Notes: a model not told the origin generated them from the sequence alone. Counted from the stretch's first letter, positions 8,788 to 17,347 are shown. The stretch is DNA of 37,971 nt from Bacillota bacterium (GCA_026627345.1 JAPNUP010000029.1:1-37971), one strand, 5' to 3'. Numbers and translations are program-made.

Positions 8788-9918
8788 GTGAACGACATCG
8801 TCCGTTTAGGCATTGTCGGACTCGGTAATATTGGACGTCGACACGTGGAGAATGTGCAGGGCATCCCGCGCGCCAAGTTAACAGCGGTGTGCGACGCAGT
8901 GGTAGACCGGGCTCACGAATTTGCGAGACAAACGGGAGCCGCTGCCTATACGGATTATAACGACATGATGGCCAGTGGTACGATCGACGCCGTCATCATT
9001 GCCGTTCCGCATTATGACCACGCCCCCGTGGCAGTCGCCGCATTTGCAGCCGGTATCCATGTGCTGTGCGAAAAGCCGCTAGCTGTGCACGTCGCGGATG
9101 CGGACAAAATCATCACGGCCTACGAACAGGCGAAAGAACAGCATCCTTCCCTTGTATTTGCCATGATGTTTAACGAACGAACCTTCCCGATGCATCTGAA
9201 AATCAAAGAAATCCTATCCTCCGGCACGCTTGGTCAGTTGATTCGCGCGACGTGGATCAACACCAAGTGGTTTCGCACGCAAGCGTACTATGATAGCGGC
9301 AGTTGGCGTGCCACGTGGGAAGGAGAAGGCGGGGGTATCTTGACCAATCAGTGCCCTCACAATCTCGATATGTATCAGTGGCTATTTGGCTTACCTCAGC
9401 GCATACGCGGCCATGCGCACATCGGCAAGTACCATGACATTGAGGTCGAAGATGAAGTGACCGCCTATTTTGAGCATGAAAATGGGATGATCGGTCACTT
9501 TATCGTCTCCACCGCCGAATCGCCCGGTACCAACCGTCTCGAGGTCGTCGGTGAATACGGCAAACTGGTCTTTGAAGACGACCAGTTGCGCCTGTGGCGC
9601 AATGAGCAGTCAATGCTCGTATACAGTCGCGAGACAGATGCCATCTGGGGGCGTATTCAGGCGAATGTAGAAACGATAGACGTCAACCGGGATGTTCCGT
9701 CCGGCCATGGACTGGTCGCAGCGCAGTTCGTGGATGCGATTGTGGATCACACGTCGCTGATTGCCAAAGGCCATGAAGGCCTCGGCTCAGTGACACTCGC
9801 CAACGGCATCATGCTATCCTCGTTTCTCGATCGGGTCATCGAATTGCCCTTTGACCCCGCGTTATTCGAAGCAGAATTACAGGCGCGCATTGAAGCGTCA
9901 AGGAGGCGTCGCGGATGA
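8788..9918 (+). CDS. Gfo/Idh/MocA-family oxidoreductase
   Basis: 376 aa NAD(P)-dependent dehydrogenase acting on a sugar, inositol or sugar-derivative hydroxyl. N-terminal Rossmann fold with GLGNIG (11-16), then the family signature EKP (K96), and a C-terminal beta-sheet domain opening with GGGILTNQCPHNLD, where H181 is the usual catalytic histidine. Length is typical. I chose GTG at 8788, 9 bp after AAGGAG (8773-8778); the open frame extends upstream to 8695 without such a site. Its last bases overlap the next gene by ATGA, so translation is coupled with the downstream isomerase. Together they suggest a 3-keto-sugar type oxidation/epimerisation step. The substrate is unknown. Confidence 0.9.
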   Translation: MNDIVRLGIVGLGNIGRRHVENVQGIPRAKLTAVCDAVVDRAHEFARQTGAAAYTDYNDMMASGTIDAVIIAVPHYDHAPVAVAAFAAGIHVLCEKPLAVHVADADKIITAYEQAKEQHPSLVFAMMFNERTFPMHLKIKEILSSGTLGQLIRATWINTKWFRTQAYYDSGSWRATWEGEGGGILTNQCPHNLDMYQWLFGLPQRIRGHAHIGKYHDIEVEDEVTAYFEHENGMIGHFIVSTAESPGTNRLEVVGEYGKLVFEDDQLRLWRNEQSMLVYSRETDAIWGRIQANVETIDVNRDVPSGHGLVAAQFVDAIVDHTSLIAKGHEGLGSVTLANGIMLSSFLDRVIELPFDPALFEAELQARIEASRRRRG

Positions 9919-10676
9919 AAAGAAACACCATTGCCGCACAGCTTTACACCTTGCGTGATCATCTGAAAACCCCTGAACAGATTGCAAGCTCACTGCAACG
10001 CGTACGTGCGATCGGATATGAAGCGGTGCAAGTATCTGGCCTCGGCCCGATCGATCCTGTAGAGCTCAAAGCCCTGACCGATGATTCTGGGCTCCAGATT
10101 TGCGCCACCCACGTTAGTTACGACTCACTCAAAAACCACCTGCCCGATGTCATCCGTACGCACCAGCTATGGGCGTGCGAGTATGTTGGCCTTGGCATGT
10201 TGCCTGAAGTCTACAGAAACAGCAAGGAAGGCTATGAGGCGTTCGTACGTGAATTCTCGGAAATCGGCCGCCACTTGGCGGATCACAACCTGCACCTCGT
10301 CTACCACAACCACGATCTGGAGTTCGTACGCTTTGACGGCGTCACGGGCTTGGATCTTCTCCTGCAAGGTGCAAGTCCGCAGACGTATAGCCTTGAGCTC
10401 GACACATACTGGGTTCAAGCTGGTGGCGCGAGTCCAATCGAGTGGATCGAAAAGGCGGCAGGTCAGCTCAAGGTGATCCACCTCAAAGATATGGCGGTCG
10501 ATGGACGAACCGCCGTCATGGCGGAGATCGGAGAAGGCAACTTCAACTGGCCAGCCATTATCGAGGCTTGCCGCAACAGTGGGGTGCAGTGGTATGCCGT
10601 GGAACAAGACGTTTGCAAGCGCGATCCGTTTGAAAGTCTTGCCATCAGCTTCTCCTATCTGAGCAATCTGTGCTAA
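9915..10676 (+). CDS. Sugar isomerase/epimerase, xylose-isomerase-like TIM barrel
   Basis: 253 aa AP_endonuc_2-type TIM barrel, a family of metal-dependent ketose epimerases/isomerases (YcjR, IolE/IolI, psicose epimerase). Seen: HNHDLEF with metal ligand E136, LELDTYW with D163, IHLKD with H189, and YAVEQD with E230, the usual E-D-H-E metal site. AGGAGGCG at 9901-9908 precedes the ATG, which overlaps the stop of the Gfo/Idh/MocA gene by 4 bp. The two form a tight translational pair, like the E. coli ycjS/ycjR pair that interconverts 3-keto sugars. The substrate is not determinable. Confidence 0.9.
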   Translation: MKRNTIAAQLYTLRDHLKTPEQIASSLQRVRAIGYEAVQVSGLGPIDPVELKALTDDSGLQICATHVSYDSLKNHLPDVIRTHQLWACEYVGLGMLPEVYRNSKEGYEAFVREFSEIGRHLADHNLHLVYHNHDLEFVRFDGVTGLDLLLQGASPQTYSLELDTYWVQAGGASPIEWIEKAAGQLKVIHLKDMAVDGRTAVMAEIGEGNFNWPAIIEACRNSGVQWYAVEQDVCKRDPFESLAISFSYLSNLC

Positions 10677-10734
10677 AACTGGCCATCTGTTAAAAGCGTA
10701 GAGGTGGTCCGTGCACAAAAGGAGGAAGGTAAGC

Positions 10735-11223
10735 GTGCAATCAAGTACTGAACAAATCGTTGGGGACGCATCCTACTGGATGGAGTTCGACTTTACTCAC
10801 GAGATGGGCTATCAGGAATGGCGCGGGATGTTCCTCGAAGCTGGCTCATTGAGTCAGTTCTTCAACGCCTATATGGTGCAGTTAGCCGAGGGACAGTCCA
10901 TGGTTTCGACAACGCCTGTCAAGCTGAGTCTCTTTGACCATGCGATGTATCTCGCCCCGCCCTTGGAAGAAAGAGAGTATTACATGGAAATCCCGCGCAC
11001 CGCAGCCGCTCGCGGTCGCCTCTACTTTACCCTTCCAAAAGGGCAGACCGGCAGATCTCTCGAGGGGTACAAACCACCGCTGTCCACGTGGCAAGCACTC
11101 GATATCTGGACGGTCATGGGCGGCGTCGATACACAGACGGTGGTGACTCTACTGTGTGAAGCCAATTTTCGCACCGACTCGAAGGAATATCACATCACGC
11201 GATGGACCAAGATGATGCAGTAA
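10735..11223 (+). CDS. Conserved-looking protein of unknown function
   Basis: 162 aa, not recognised. Soluble, acidic and aromatic-rich, with no signal peptide or membrane helix and few cysteines (one, in LLCEANF). The central part alternates hydrophobic residues as in a beta-sandwich. GTG at 10735 lies 7 bp after AAAGGAGGAAGG (10718-10728), a very strong ribosome site; an in-frame GTG at 10711 has none. It follows the TIM-barrel gene by 58 bp on the same strand and is likely the third gene of that operon. It may therefore take part in the same sugar-derivative pathway, but no function is claimed. Confidence 0.7.
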   Translation: MQSSTEQIVGDASYWMEFDFTHEMGYQEWRGMFLEAGSLSQFFNAYMVQLAEGQSMVSTTPVKLSLFDHAMYLAPPLEEREYYMEIPRTAAARGRLYFTLPKGQTGRSLEGYKPPLSTWQALDIWTVMGGVDTQTVVTLLCEANFRTDSKEYHITRWTKMMQ

Positions 11224-11239
11224 AGGTGTACGTACAAGG

Positions 11240-11313
11240 GCGGCATTTTGACGAGCTATATACGCCGCGTCCAGTCCTCGGTTTGCGATGATGCGAGGAC
11301 GATGTCGCTCGTT
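11240..11313 (+). other. Nested inverted repeats between two genes
   Basis: Three inverted repeats occur in this gap. GCGGC (11240-11244) can pair with GCCGC (11264-11268). ACGAGC (11251-11256) can pair with GCTCGT (11307-11312), enclosing GTCCTCG (11274-11280) paired with CGAGGAC (11294-11300). The nested ACGAGC and GTCCTCG stems are compatible; the first is an alternative. There is no T-run, so this may be a weak terminator, a processing site or a structured leader of the small membrane peptide gene. Confidence 0.4.
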
Positions 11314-11367
11314 GATAAATGAGAAAGAGACGTATGAGACATCCTTGCTTTTCTAGGAGGTACGCGC

Positions 11368-11469
11368 TTGAAGACGATATGGAAGGTACTTGCTGTCGTT
11401 GCTGTGATCCTGCTTGTGGTGATCGGCATCAAAATGGGTTTCGCTTTAACAAATATGAATTTCAGCTAG
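11368..11469 (+). CDS. Small single-pass membrane peptide, 33 aa
   Basis: A 33-codon frame begins with TTG at 11368, 7 bp after a perfect AGGAGG (11355-11360), and stops with TAG at 11469. The product starts MKTIWKVLAVV, runs through a continuous hydrophobic stretch (about residues 5-26) and ends in a short polar tail, so it is either a one-helix membrane peptide or a bare signal sequence. It lies 27 bp ahead of the alpha/beta hydrolase on the same strand. I do not recognise it. Ribosome site, codon start, basic N-terminus and helix support a real gene; its shortness limits certainty. Confidence 0.55.
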   Translation: MKTIWKVLAVVAVILLVVIGIKMGFALTNMNFS

Positions 11470-11496
11470 GTCACTATGTTGACCACGGAGGTCATG

Positions 11497-12243
11497 ATGT
11501 CTGACGTTTTAGAGGTAAATGGTATTCCTGTTTTGGCATCCAAAGCTGACTTGGAGACTGGTCATCCAGTCGTCATCGTCATTCACGGAATGAGCACTAC
11601 AGCCGAGACGCTGCGCACAGGCTGGCCCGATCATCAACGAGACGGTCTGACGCGCGTATACTGGCGGCTGCCAGTGCTACGCCAAGAGCGCGACACGGTC
11701 ATCGCACGCCAGAAAGAAGATGTTTTTCGCTCGCTCTTTTGGCCTGTGGTCCATGAAGCGCGTCAAGAATTGACGCAACTGATCGCCTCTCTCGGGCGAA
11801 CGAAGGTCGGACTGTTTGGCTTTTCTATCGGTGGACTCATCAGCCTCTGGGGTGCGCTCGACAATCCCCAGGTCGCAGCCAGCGTCGCGGTCGGCGGCGT
11901 TCCCTACCTAGATTACCTTTTGAACTACTTTCCCGATTACGACTGGGAGGCCCCAGACGTAAAAGCCTGCCGTGAAGCGATCGATCTGCGTAGCTACGTG
12001 TCAACGCTCGCGCAGAAGCCCACGCTCGTTTTACACGGACTGGCTGACGAGCAGGCGAAATGGGAATGGATGAAGCATTTTTCCGATGCGCTGCTTTTGC
12101 ATCCTCAGTCACGTCATGATCGTCGCTTGTACGATCATGTGCAACACAGACTGACCGGCGCAAGCGATGTGCGCGAAGAGGCCGACCTTGCCAATCTGCG
12201 TGAAACTGCCACGAACTTCTTCATCCAACATCTCAGTGAATAA
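11497..12243 (+). CDS. Alpha/beta hydrolase (esterase/peptidase type)
   Basis: 248 aa cytoplasmic alpha/beta hydrolase. Seen: the oxyanion segment IHGM (about 29-32), nucleophile elbow GFSIGG (S110), an acid in HGLADEQ (D184) and a histidine in YDHVQH (H214 or H217), a full catalytic triad in the right order. It resembles the YitV/dienelactone-hydrolase-like esterases; the substrate is unknown. GGAGG at 11487-11491 lies 5 bp before ATG 11497; ATG 11494 and ATG 11476 are alternatives. It follows the 33-aa membrane peptide and ends at a strong terminator (12277-12313). Confidence 0.85.
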   Translation: MSDVLEVNGIPVLASKADLETGHPVVIVIHGMSTTAETLRTGWPDHQRDGLTRVYWRLPVLRQERDTVIARQKEDVFRSLFWPVVHEARQELTQLIASLGRTKVGLFGFSIGGLISLWGALDNPQVAASVAVGGVPYLDYLLNYFPDYDWEAPDVKACREAIDLRSYVSTLAQKPTLVLHGLADEQAKWEWMKHFSDALLLHPQSRHDRRLYDHVQHRLTGASDVREEADLANLRETATNFFIQHLSE

Positions 12244-12276
12244 CAGTCCTATCATGATATCGCTCTTGCAAGATCA

Positions 12277-12313
12277 CTCTGGCTTGTGCCTATGGCGCAT
12301 AGCCGGAGTTTTT
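12277..12313 (+). terminator. Rho-independent terminator after the hydrolase gene
   Basis: A long stem CTCTGGCT/AGCCGGAG stacked on TGTGCC/GGCGCA with a TAT loop is followed by TTTTT (12309-12313). It closes the 8.8-12.2 kb plus-strand gene group before the cyclase. Confidence 0.85.
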
Positions 12314-12415
12314 GCATAAGGGCGAAAAAGATCATCTTCCTCACTCGCCGTGACCACGGTTCATGCAAAGCCGTACATTGTCTGGATGAAAGCGGCGCAG
12401 TGCAGAGGTGATCCG

Positions 12416-14287
12416 GTGGCACAGGCAGATAGGTCAAAAGGAATACACTCCTCGATCGCATACGTGATCAAGGAGTCGATGAACAGCCTCCTTGCGGAGC
12501 AATCGCCGGACGGCGCTTGGCATCACGGCTTCGAGATGGGTGTCATGCCGGACGCACAGACGGCCATCTTTCTCTATGTACTCGGACACACTGATCCTAG
12601 CTGGCTCGACGGGCTCTTGGGAAGGATCGCCCAGGCTCAACACGCTGACGGTTCTTGGGGGCCATACGACGGCGCCTCAGGGGATCTATCCACAACCGTC
12701 GAGTGCTACTATGCGCTTGCCATCTATCAGCGATGGGTCGGGCGTGAGTGTGAGCAGCGACACGCCGAGTCTTTCATTCTGAAAAATGGAGGACTGCGCG
12801 GCTGCCGCAATCTGACTAAAGTCTTACTCGCCATTGGCGGCGAGCTTTCGTGGGATGATCTACCGAGTCCAGCTATTTATACGTGGCTCTGGAGTCGGTT
12901 TTCTCCGATTCAGATCCGTGATATGGTGACCTTCACACGTTTACACGTCGCGTCGATCGTGATTCTGTCTACCTTACGCTACGTATCACCGCGCGTGGAT
13001 CAAGCTCTTTTATCCCATTTGCTAGGGCCATGCCACACCAGTGCGCGGCGCAGGCGCATCCTTCCGGTACCCCGCTTCTTGTTGACAAACTGTCTGCAAT
13101 ACTTGTATAGCGAACGGGAACAAGACGGTACGTTAGCAGGTTACCATTCTGCCACCTTTCTGTTTTTGTGCGTGCAAGAAGCGCTCCCTAGCGACGCTCC
13201 GCTCGCTGATACAGCTGCAACGATCGCGGCTGTCCGGCGCGTATGGGGATGCCCTTTCGGAGAAACACCGAACCACCAACAAACCTGCGACGCCCATGTG
13301 TGGAACACCGCACTCACACTAGGTGCCTTACGTCATTGTAGATTATCTGGTGATCATGAGCAGTTGCGCAAAGCTGTACGATTCCTCGCAAGCAAGCAAC
13401 ACATCACACAGTGGAACGCCTATGATCGATCCTATCATCCAGGCGGCGGCTGGGGCTTTTCGAGTAACAATACGCGCCATCCTGACATCGATGATACAGT
13501 CGCTTGTCTAGAAGCCTTGCTGAACATACCGGACTATCCTGTGAGCGATTGGGAGCGCGGCTTGACGTGGCTCTTGTCGCGTCAGAACCGAGACGGCGGG
13601 TGGTCCGCATTCGATCAAAATTGCGCGAAAACGTGGCTGGAGCGGATTCCGGCGAATGACATGCGGCATGCGATTGCAGATCCTTCGACCCCTGATCTAA
13701 CCGGTCGCACGCTGGCTCTGCTACTTTGTTCAGGGGCTCGCTCCAGTGAATCACACGCTGTGCGAAAAGGTGTGCAGTTTCTCCTGCGCACACAGGAGAA
13801 AGATGGTTCCTGGTACGGCCGGTGGGGCTCCACATACTTGTATGGCACTTGGTGCGCCATCCGCGGCTTGTCTGTCGCATCCGCCACTGCCGACGGCCCT
13901 CGCGTGCAGGCGCTGACACGAGCGCGAATGTGGCTCTTAGATCGGCAAAATACGGACGGCAGTTTCGGAGAGTCTTGTCAAAGCGATCAATTGGGGCGAT
14001 ATGAGCCACTCGGGTATGGCGTCGCCTCGCAAACAGCATGGGCACTCGATGCATTTGTTCTCCTGTATGGACAAACACTGTCGGGAACTGAAAAAAGAAA
14101 ACTGCGATTGGCCATGGACCAAGCGGCCAACTGGCTGGTGCGGACATGCGAACATGGACAATGGCGAGAGGCGATCCCCACCGGATCCGCCTTTCCAGGC
14201 GCCTTGCACATCCGCTATCACCTGTACCCGAAATTGTGGCCACTTTATGCACTCGCCCATTACGAAAGTATACAAAATATGGGGTAG
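12416..14287 (+). CDS. sqhC: Triterpene cyclase, tetraprenyl-beta-curcumene (sporulenol) / squalene-hopene cyclase family
   Basis: 623 aa prokaryotic class II terpene cyclase. It protonates a linear isoprenoid and folds it into a polycyclic product at the membrane. Seen: the catalytic DxDD motif as HPDIDDT (D367, D369, D370), at least four QW motifs (QSPDGAW, QHADGSW, QNRDGGW, QEKDGSW), and the late TGSAFPG segment. The stretch before the acid motif (GGWGFSSNNTRHP) is closer to the Bacillus tetraprenyl-beta-curcumene cyclase than to Alicyclobacillus squalene-hopene cyclase, as is the VWNTAL segment, so a spore sesquarterpene role is favoured. I place the start at GTG 12416, 7 bp after AGAGGTG; an open extension to 12350 adds 22 residues atypical of the family. 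No squalene or prenyl synthase genes lie nearby. Confidence 0.85.
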   Translation: MAQADRSKGIHSSIAYVIKESMNSLLAEQSPDGAWHHGFEMGVMPDAQTAIFLYVLGHTDPSWLDGLLGRIAQAQHADGSWGPYDGASGDLSTTVECYYALAIYQRWVGRECEQRHAESFILKNGGLRGCRNLTKVLLAIGGELSWDDLPSPAIYTWLWSRFSPIQIRDMVTFTRLHVASIVILSTLRYVSPRVDQALLSHLLGPCHTSARRRRILPVPRFLLTNCLQYLYSEREQDGTLAGYHSATFLFLCVQEALPSDAPLADTAATIAAVRRVWGCPFGETPNHQQTCDAHVWNTALTLGALRHCRLSGDHEQLRKAVRFLASKQHITQWNAYDRSYHPGGGWGFSSNNTRHPDIDDTVACLEALLNIPDYPVSDWERGLTWLLSRQNRDGGWSAFDQNCAKTWLERIPANDMRHAIADPSTPDLTGRTLALLLCSGARSSESHAVRKGVQFLLRTQEKDGSWYGRWGSTYLYGTWCAIRGLSVASATADGPRVQALTRARMWLLDRQNTDGSFGESCQSDQLGRYEPLGYGVASQTAWALDAFVLLYGQTLSGTEKRKLRLAMDQAANWLVRTCEHGQWREAIPTGSAFPGALHIRYHLYPKLWPLYALAHYESIQNMG

Positions 14288-14320
14288 GGAGCCAAAGAGT
14301 AGCGCCCCCTTTCCCCCGTG

Positions 14321-15142
14321 CTACATGCCTAAGATCACATCGAGAGCGGTTGACGCGTCTTGTACAGCGCGCCCTGGATCATGCGCGTATGGCATAATCT
14401 CAGTGGTCAAATAATCGTCGTATCCGACGACACGTAGCGCAGACACCACAGCAGGCCAATTCACATCTCCGCTCAACAGGGGGACAAACCCGTGAATATT
14501 GCCGATCTGCAGCGAAAAGTCCTTCACGTGCACTTTGACAATGCGTTTACCAAGCGTCTGAATCCACTGATCTGGATAACCGAAATTCAGGACATTGCCG
14601 ACATCGAAATAGACACCTACGTGCGCGGACCCGATCTCCTCGACGTACCGCGCCATTTCCACAGGAGAAAGCAAAAATCGATTCCAGACGTTTTCGATCC
14701 CGATTGTCACACCGCATGCTCCCGCGTCCTCAGCGAGTACTCTCACTTCTTCTTGACTACGCAAGAAGCACTCTTCATAGGAGGTCGTCTCATTGACCAA
14801 GCCGGGTACCACGAGTACTGTCGAGGCTTTCAAGGCGGCAGCCAACGCAATCTGCTGACGCACAATATCTCGCGCCCTAGCACGTATCGTTCGATCAGGA
14901 GAGGACAACGGCCACTCCCACAATAGGCCGGTCGAGACACTAGGGAGATGAAGGCCTATATCCACTGCAAGCTGCTGGATCGCGAGCGCCTCTTTTTCCG
15001 TTGTATCGAGGGTCAACCCCATGTCACCGGGGACGGAGAGATTGAGCTCCACGCCGTCAAACGATGCTGCCGCAGCTACTGCAAACACGTCACGCAGCGG
15101 CAGACCTGTGGGAAAGCACCACTGATTGACTGCTTTTCTCAT
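14321..15142 (-). CDS. Sugar isomerase/epimerase, xylose-isomerase-like TIM barrel (second copy)
   Basis: 273 aa AP_endonuc_2-type TIM barrel. Metal-site residues are present in order: E150 (GIENVWN), D180 (FDVGN), H205 (VHVKD) and E248 (TTEI). The NVWNRFLLSP and FDVGN motifs resemble hexulose-6-phosphate isomerase and ketose 3-epimerase relatives. It is clearly not a recent duplicate of the barrel at 9915. ATG at 15142 follows AGGCGGGG. It lies 15 bp after a Gfo/Idh/MocA dehydrogenase gene, forming a second dehydrogenase-epimerase operon. The substrate is unknown. The short gap to the converging cyclase gene (14288-14320) holds no clear terminator. Confidence 0.9.
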   Translation of the reverse strand: MRKAVNQWCFPTGLPLRDVFAVAAAASFDGVELNLSVPGDMGLTLDTTEKEALAIQQLAVDIGLHLPSVSTGLLWEWPLSSPDRTIRARARDIVRQQIALAAALKASTVLVVPGLVNETTSYEECFLRSQEEVRVLAEDAGACGVTIGIENVWNRFLLSPVEMARYVEEIGSAHVGVYFDVGNVLNFGYPDQWIQTLGKRIVKVHVKDFSLQIGNIHGFVPLLSGDVNWPAVVSALRVVGYDDYLTTEIMPYAHDPGRAVQDASTALDVILGM

Positions 15143-15157
15143 CTATTCCCCGCCTCT

Positions 15158-16231
15158 CTAGAAGCGAATCTCCGCCTGTTGCCGTGACGATTCGGCAATC
15201 CCGCACAGCATGTCGATGACTGTACGCCCTTCTGTTACGTTGCTGATGGGCGTTTGACCCGTTCGGACGCACTCGAGAAAGTGATTGATCTCCCGCTCGT
15301 AGTATGCTCCCATGCCGACGACCGGTTTGGTCTCAGTCAAGACGCGGTGCGCGACACTATAGTAGCGCAATGGATCGAGCGACACGCCACCTTTAGAACC
15401 AAAAATGTCGACTTTCAGAGCGTCGTCCTGCTCGCCATTGAGTGACCATGCCACCTCGACTTGCAATACGGCACCGGTATCAAAGCGTATGAAAGCCGCT
15501 GCAAAGTCTTCCGTTGTATAGATTTGGTTGTCTTCATTGCCTGCTGACTGTGCTTGCCAAGTGTTGATAAAATCGAGGCCGTCATTGCCAATCCCTTTGT
15601 GCAAGAATCCGCTCACACTGATCGGTCGTGGGGTGCCCATTAACCACCAAGTGAGATCGAGGGCATGAACGCCGATGTCCATCAATGGACCACCACCGGA
15701 AACCTTAGCATCCGTGAACCAGCCTGTGGGAGAGCCCCGTCGGCGCAATATGCGCGTCTTGGCATAATAGAGTTCGCCGAGATCCCCTGCCTCAACAAAG
15801 CGCTTCAGCACGGCAGCATCCTCCCGATAGCGATGCGTCATCCCAACCATCAGCGTCTTACCGGAAGCGCGCGCCACGTCTTTGAGCCGCGCGCCTTCCT
15901 CGCGCGAGAGGCCCATAGGTTTCTCCAATAACACGTGCAATCCGTGTTCCAAAGCATAAACCGCTAACTCGACATGTGAATTGTTCGGCGTACAAATGCT
16001 TACGGCGTCGAGTGTAACGTCCTCAACCATGGCCGCCAGACTGGCATACACGTGTGCCGTTGCGACCCCGTGATCGGCAGCGAGCTTCTTCGCCACCTCC
16101 CTTACACGGCTTTCTTCCGGATCAGCGAACGCAATGATCTCTACATCGTCGCGTCTCAGATAACTCGGGATATGACCTGCCTGGGCGATGGCCCCCACTC
16201 CGACGATACCTACGCGCAGCTTTTCTTGCAC
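15158..16231 (-). CDS. Gfo/Idh/MocA-family oxidoreductase (second copy)
   Basis: 357 aa NAD(P)-dependent dehydrogenase. Rossmann motif GVGAIA (11-16), EKP (K104), and GGPLMDIGVHALD with the conserved D185 and H189 at the start of the substrate domain, the myo-inositol dehydrogenase-like arrangement. GTG at 16231 is placed 8 bp after GAGGAG; an in-frame GTG at 16240 overlaps that site and is less likely. It is the first gene of a two-gene operon with the isomerase at 14321-15142 and is divergent from ldcA. It probably oxidises or reduces a sugar or polyol ring position before epimerisation; the exact substrate cannot be read. Confidence 0.9.
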   Translation of the reverse strand: MQEKLRVGIVGVGAIAQAGHIPSYLRRDDVEIIAFADPEESRVREVAKKLAADHGVATAHVYASLAAMVEDVTLDAVSICTPNNSHVELAVYALEHGLHVLLEKPMGLSREEGARLKDVARASGKTLMVGMTHRYREDAAVLKRFVEAGDLGELYYAKTRILRRRGSPTGWFTDAKVSGGGPLMDIGVHALDLTWWLMGTPRPISVSGFLHKGIGNDGLDFINTWQAQSAGNEDNQIYTTEDFAAAFIRFDTGAVLQVEVAWSLNGEQDDALKVDIFGSKGGVSLDPLRYYSVAHRVLTETKPVVGMGAYYEREINHFLECVRTGQTPISNVTEGRTVIDMLCGIAESSRQQAEIRF

Positions 16232-16331
16232 GGCTCCCACTCCTCGACCTATGTATTTGTATCCTTAAGCTTGTCTTCAATCTATTCGCTCTTCGTCATG
16301 AACTTACCTGCAACGCAGCAAATCTTGCGAA

Positions 16332-16340
16332 TGTTATAAT
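16332..16340 (+). promoter_or_regulatory. Extended -10 promoter element before ldcA
   Basis: TGTTATAAT matches the extended -10 consensus (TGnTATAAT). No good -35 is present at 17 bp, as is common for extended -10 promoters. It lies about 36 bp before the ldcA start. Confidence 0.5.
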
Positions 16341-16375
16341 AACGTACAGATGCAAATTCGCGAGGAGGGCTGCAC

Positions 16376-17347
16376 ATGGGTAAAGATCACGTGACTTTCG
16401 AGCGTCACGTTCGACCGGAGCGTCTGCGCCCTGGTGACACCATCGGCATCATCGCTCCGGCAAGCCCGACCTCTCGTGACGAGCTGGCACGAGCACTGGC
16501 GATCTTCTCTACGTTTGGCTATCCTGTTCGCTTGGGTCGCTCCGTACATGAGCACGTAGGTTATCTGTCTGGGAGTGACGCTGTGCGCGCATACGACATT
16601 CATACGATGTTTGGGGATGATGAGGTCAAGGCGATCGTCTGTTTGCGTGGGGGTTATGGTACGCTACGGCTACTCAATCTCCTCGATTACAGCTTCATTG
16701 CTAGGCATCCTAAAATATTCGTCGGATACAGCGATATCACCGCCTTGCACGTCGCCTTTTCCCAGCGTGCAAACCTACTGACCTTTCACGGTCCGATGGT
16801 TGCGAATCTGGCAGCCCGACAGCCCGATATGCAGTCCTGGCACATCCTGTTCGACCTGCTCAGTGATCCGGCAACCTTCCCTACCTACTCCGGTGATACG
16901 CCGCGCTCAGGGGATGGGGCTTGCTCCTTTACAATTCACGAAGGGAGCGCACAAGGCGCGTTGACTGGCGGCAATCTTTCTCTTCTGGTCAGCACACTAG
17001 GCACGCCTTATGAGGTCGATACACGCGACAAGATCCTGCTCATAGAAGACGTGGATGAACAGCCCTACCGCATCGATCGCATGCTGACACAGCTGTTGCA
17101 CGCAGGGAAACTGCATGCTGCTCGCGGGATTTTGTGTACGGATTTCAAGCGCAGTGAGACGAGTCCGCAACAGGGCTGGCGTATCGCAGATGTGTTGTCC
17201 GACCGCTTGTCTAGCGTCCCTATTCCTGCCTTCTATGGTCTGCCCGTTGGCCACTGCTTCCCTAATTTTACGCTGCCGATCGGTGGACTCATTCACATGG
17301 ACGCAACCGCCCGCCAAGTGAACTTTTTACAAAGTTGTGTGGACTAG
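16376..17347 (+). CDS. ldcA: LD-carboxypeptidase (S66, muramoyltetrapeptide carboxypeptidase)
   Basis: 323 aa S66 serine peptidase. It removes the terminal D-alanine from L,D-linked murein tetrapeptides during peptidoglycan recycling; some relatives cleave microcin-like or other amide bonds. The Ser-Glu-His triad is visible: S119 in GYSDIT, E224 in LLIEDVDE and H293 in GLPVGHC. The N-terminal RPGDTIGIIAPAS segment and the CLRGGYG segment are family hallmarks. There is no signal peptide, so it is cytoplasmic. ATG at 16376 follows GAGGAGGG. It is divergent from the sugar dehydrogenase operon. Confidence 0.92.
   Translation: MGKDHVTFERHVRPERLRPGDTIGIIAPASPTSRDELARALAIFSTFGYPVRLGRSVHEHVGYLSGSDAVRAYDIHTMFGDDEVKAIVCLRGGYGTLRLLNLLDYSFIARHPKIFVGYSDITALHVAFSQRANLLTFHGPMVANLAARQPDMQSWHILFDLLSDPATFPTYSGDTPRSGDGACSFTIHEGSAQGALTGGNLSLLVSTLGTPYEVDTRDKILLIEDVDEQPYRIDRMLTQLLHAGKLHAARGILCTDFKRSETSPQQGWRIADVLSDRLSSVPIPAFYGLPVGHCFPNFTLPIGGLIHMDATARQVNFLQSCVD

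Noticed and set aside
10167-10718. 183-codon minus-strand frame opposite the first TIM-barrel isomerase
   Set aside because: The plus-strand gene has the full metal site and an ATGA overlap with its partner, so this is a shadow.
13404-14252. Long open frame (282 codons) on the minus strand
   Set aside because: It lies entirely opposite the triterpene cyclase, whose DxDD and QW motifs are certain; its product has no recognisable domain or ribosome site.
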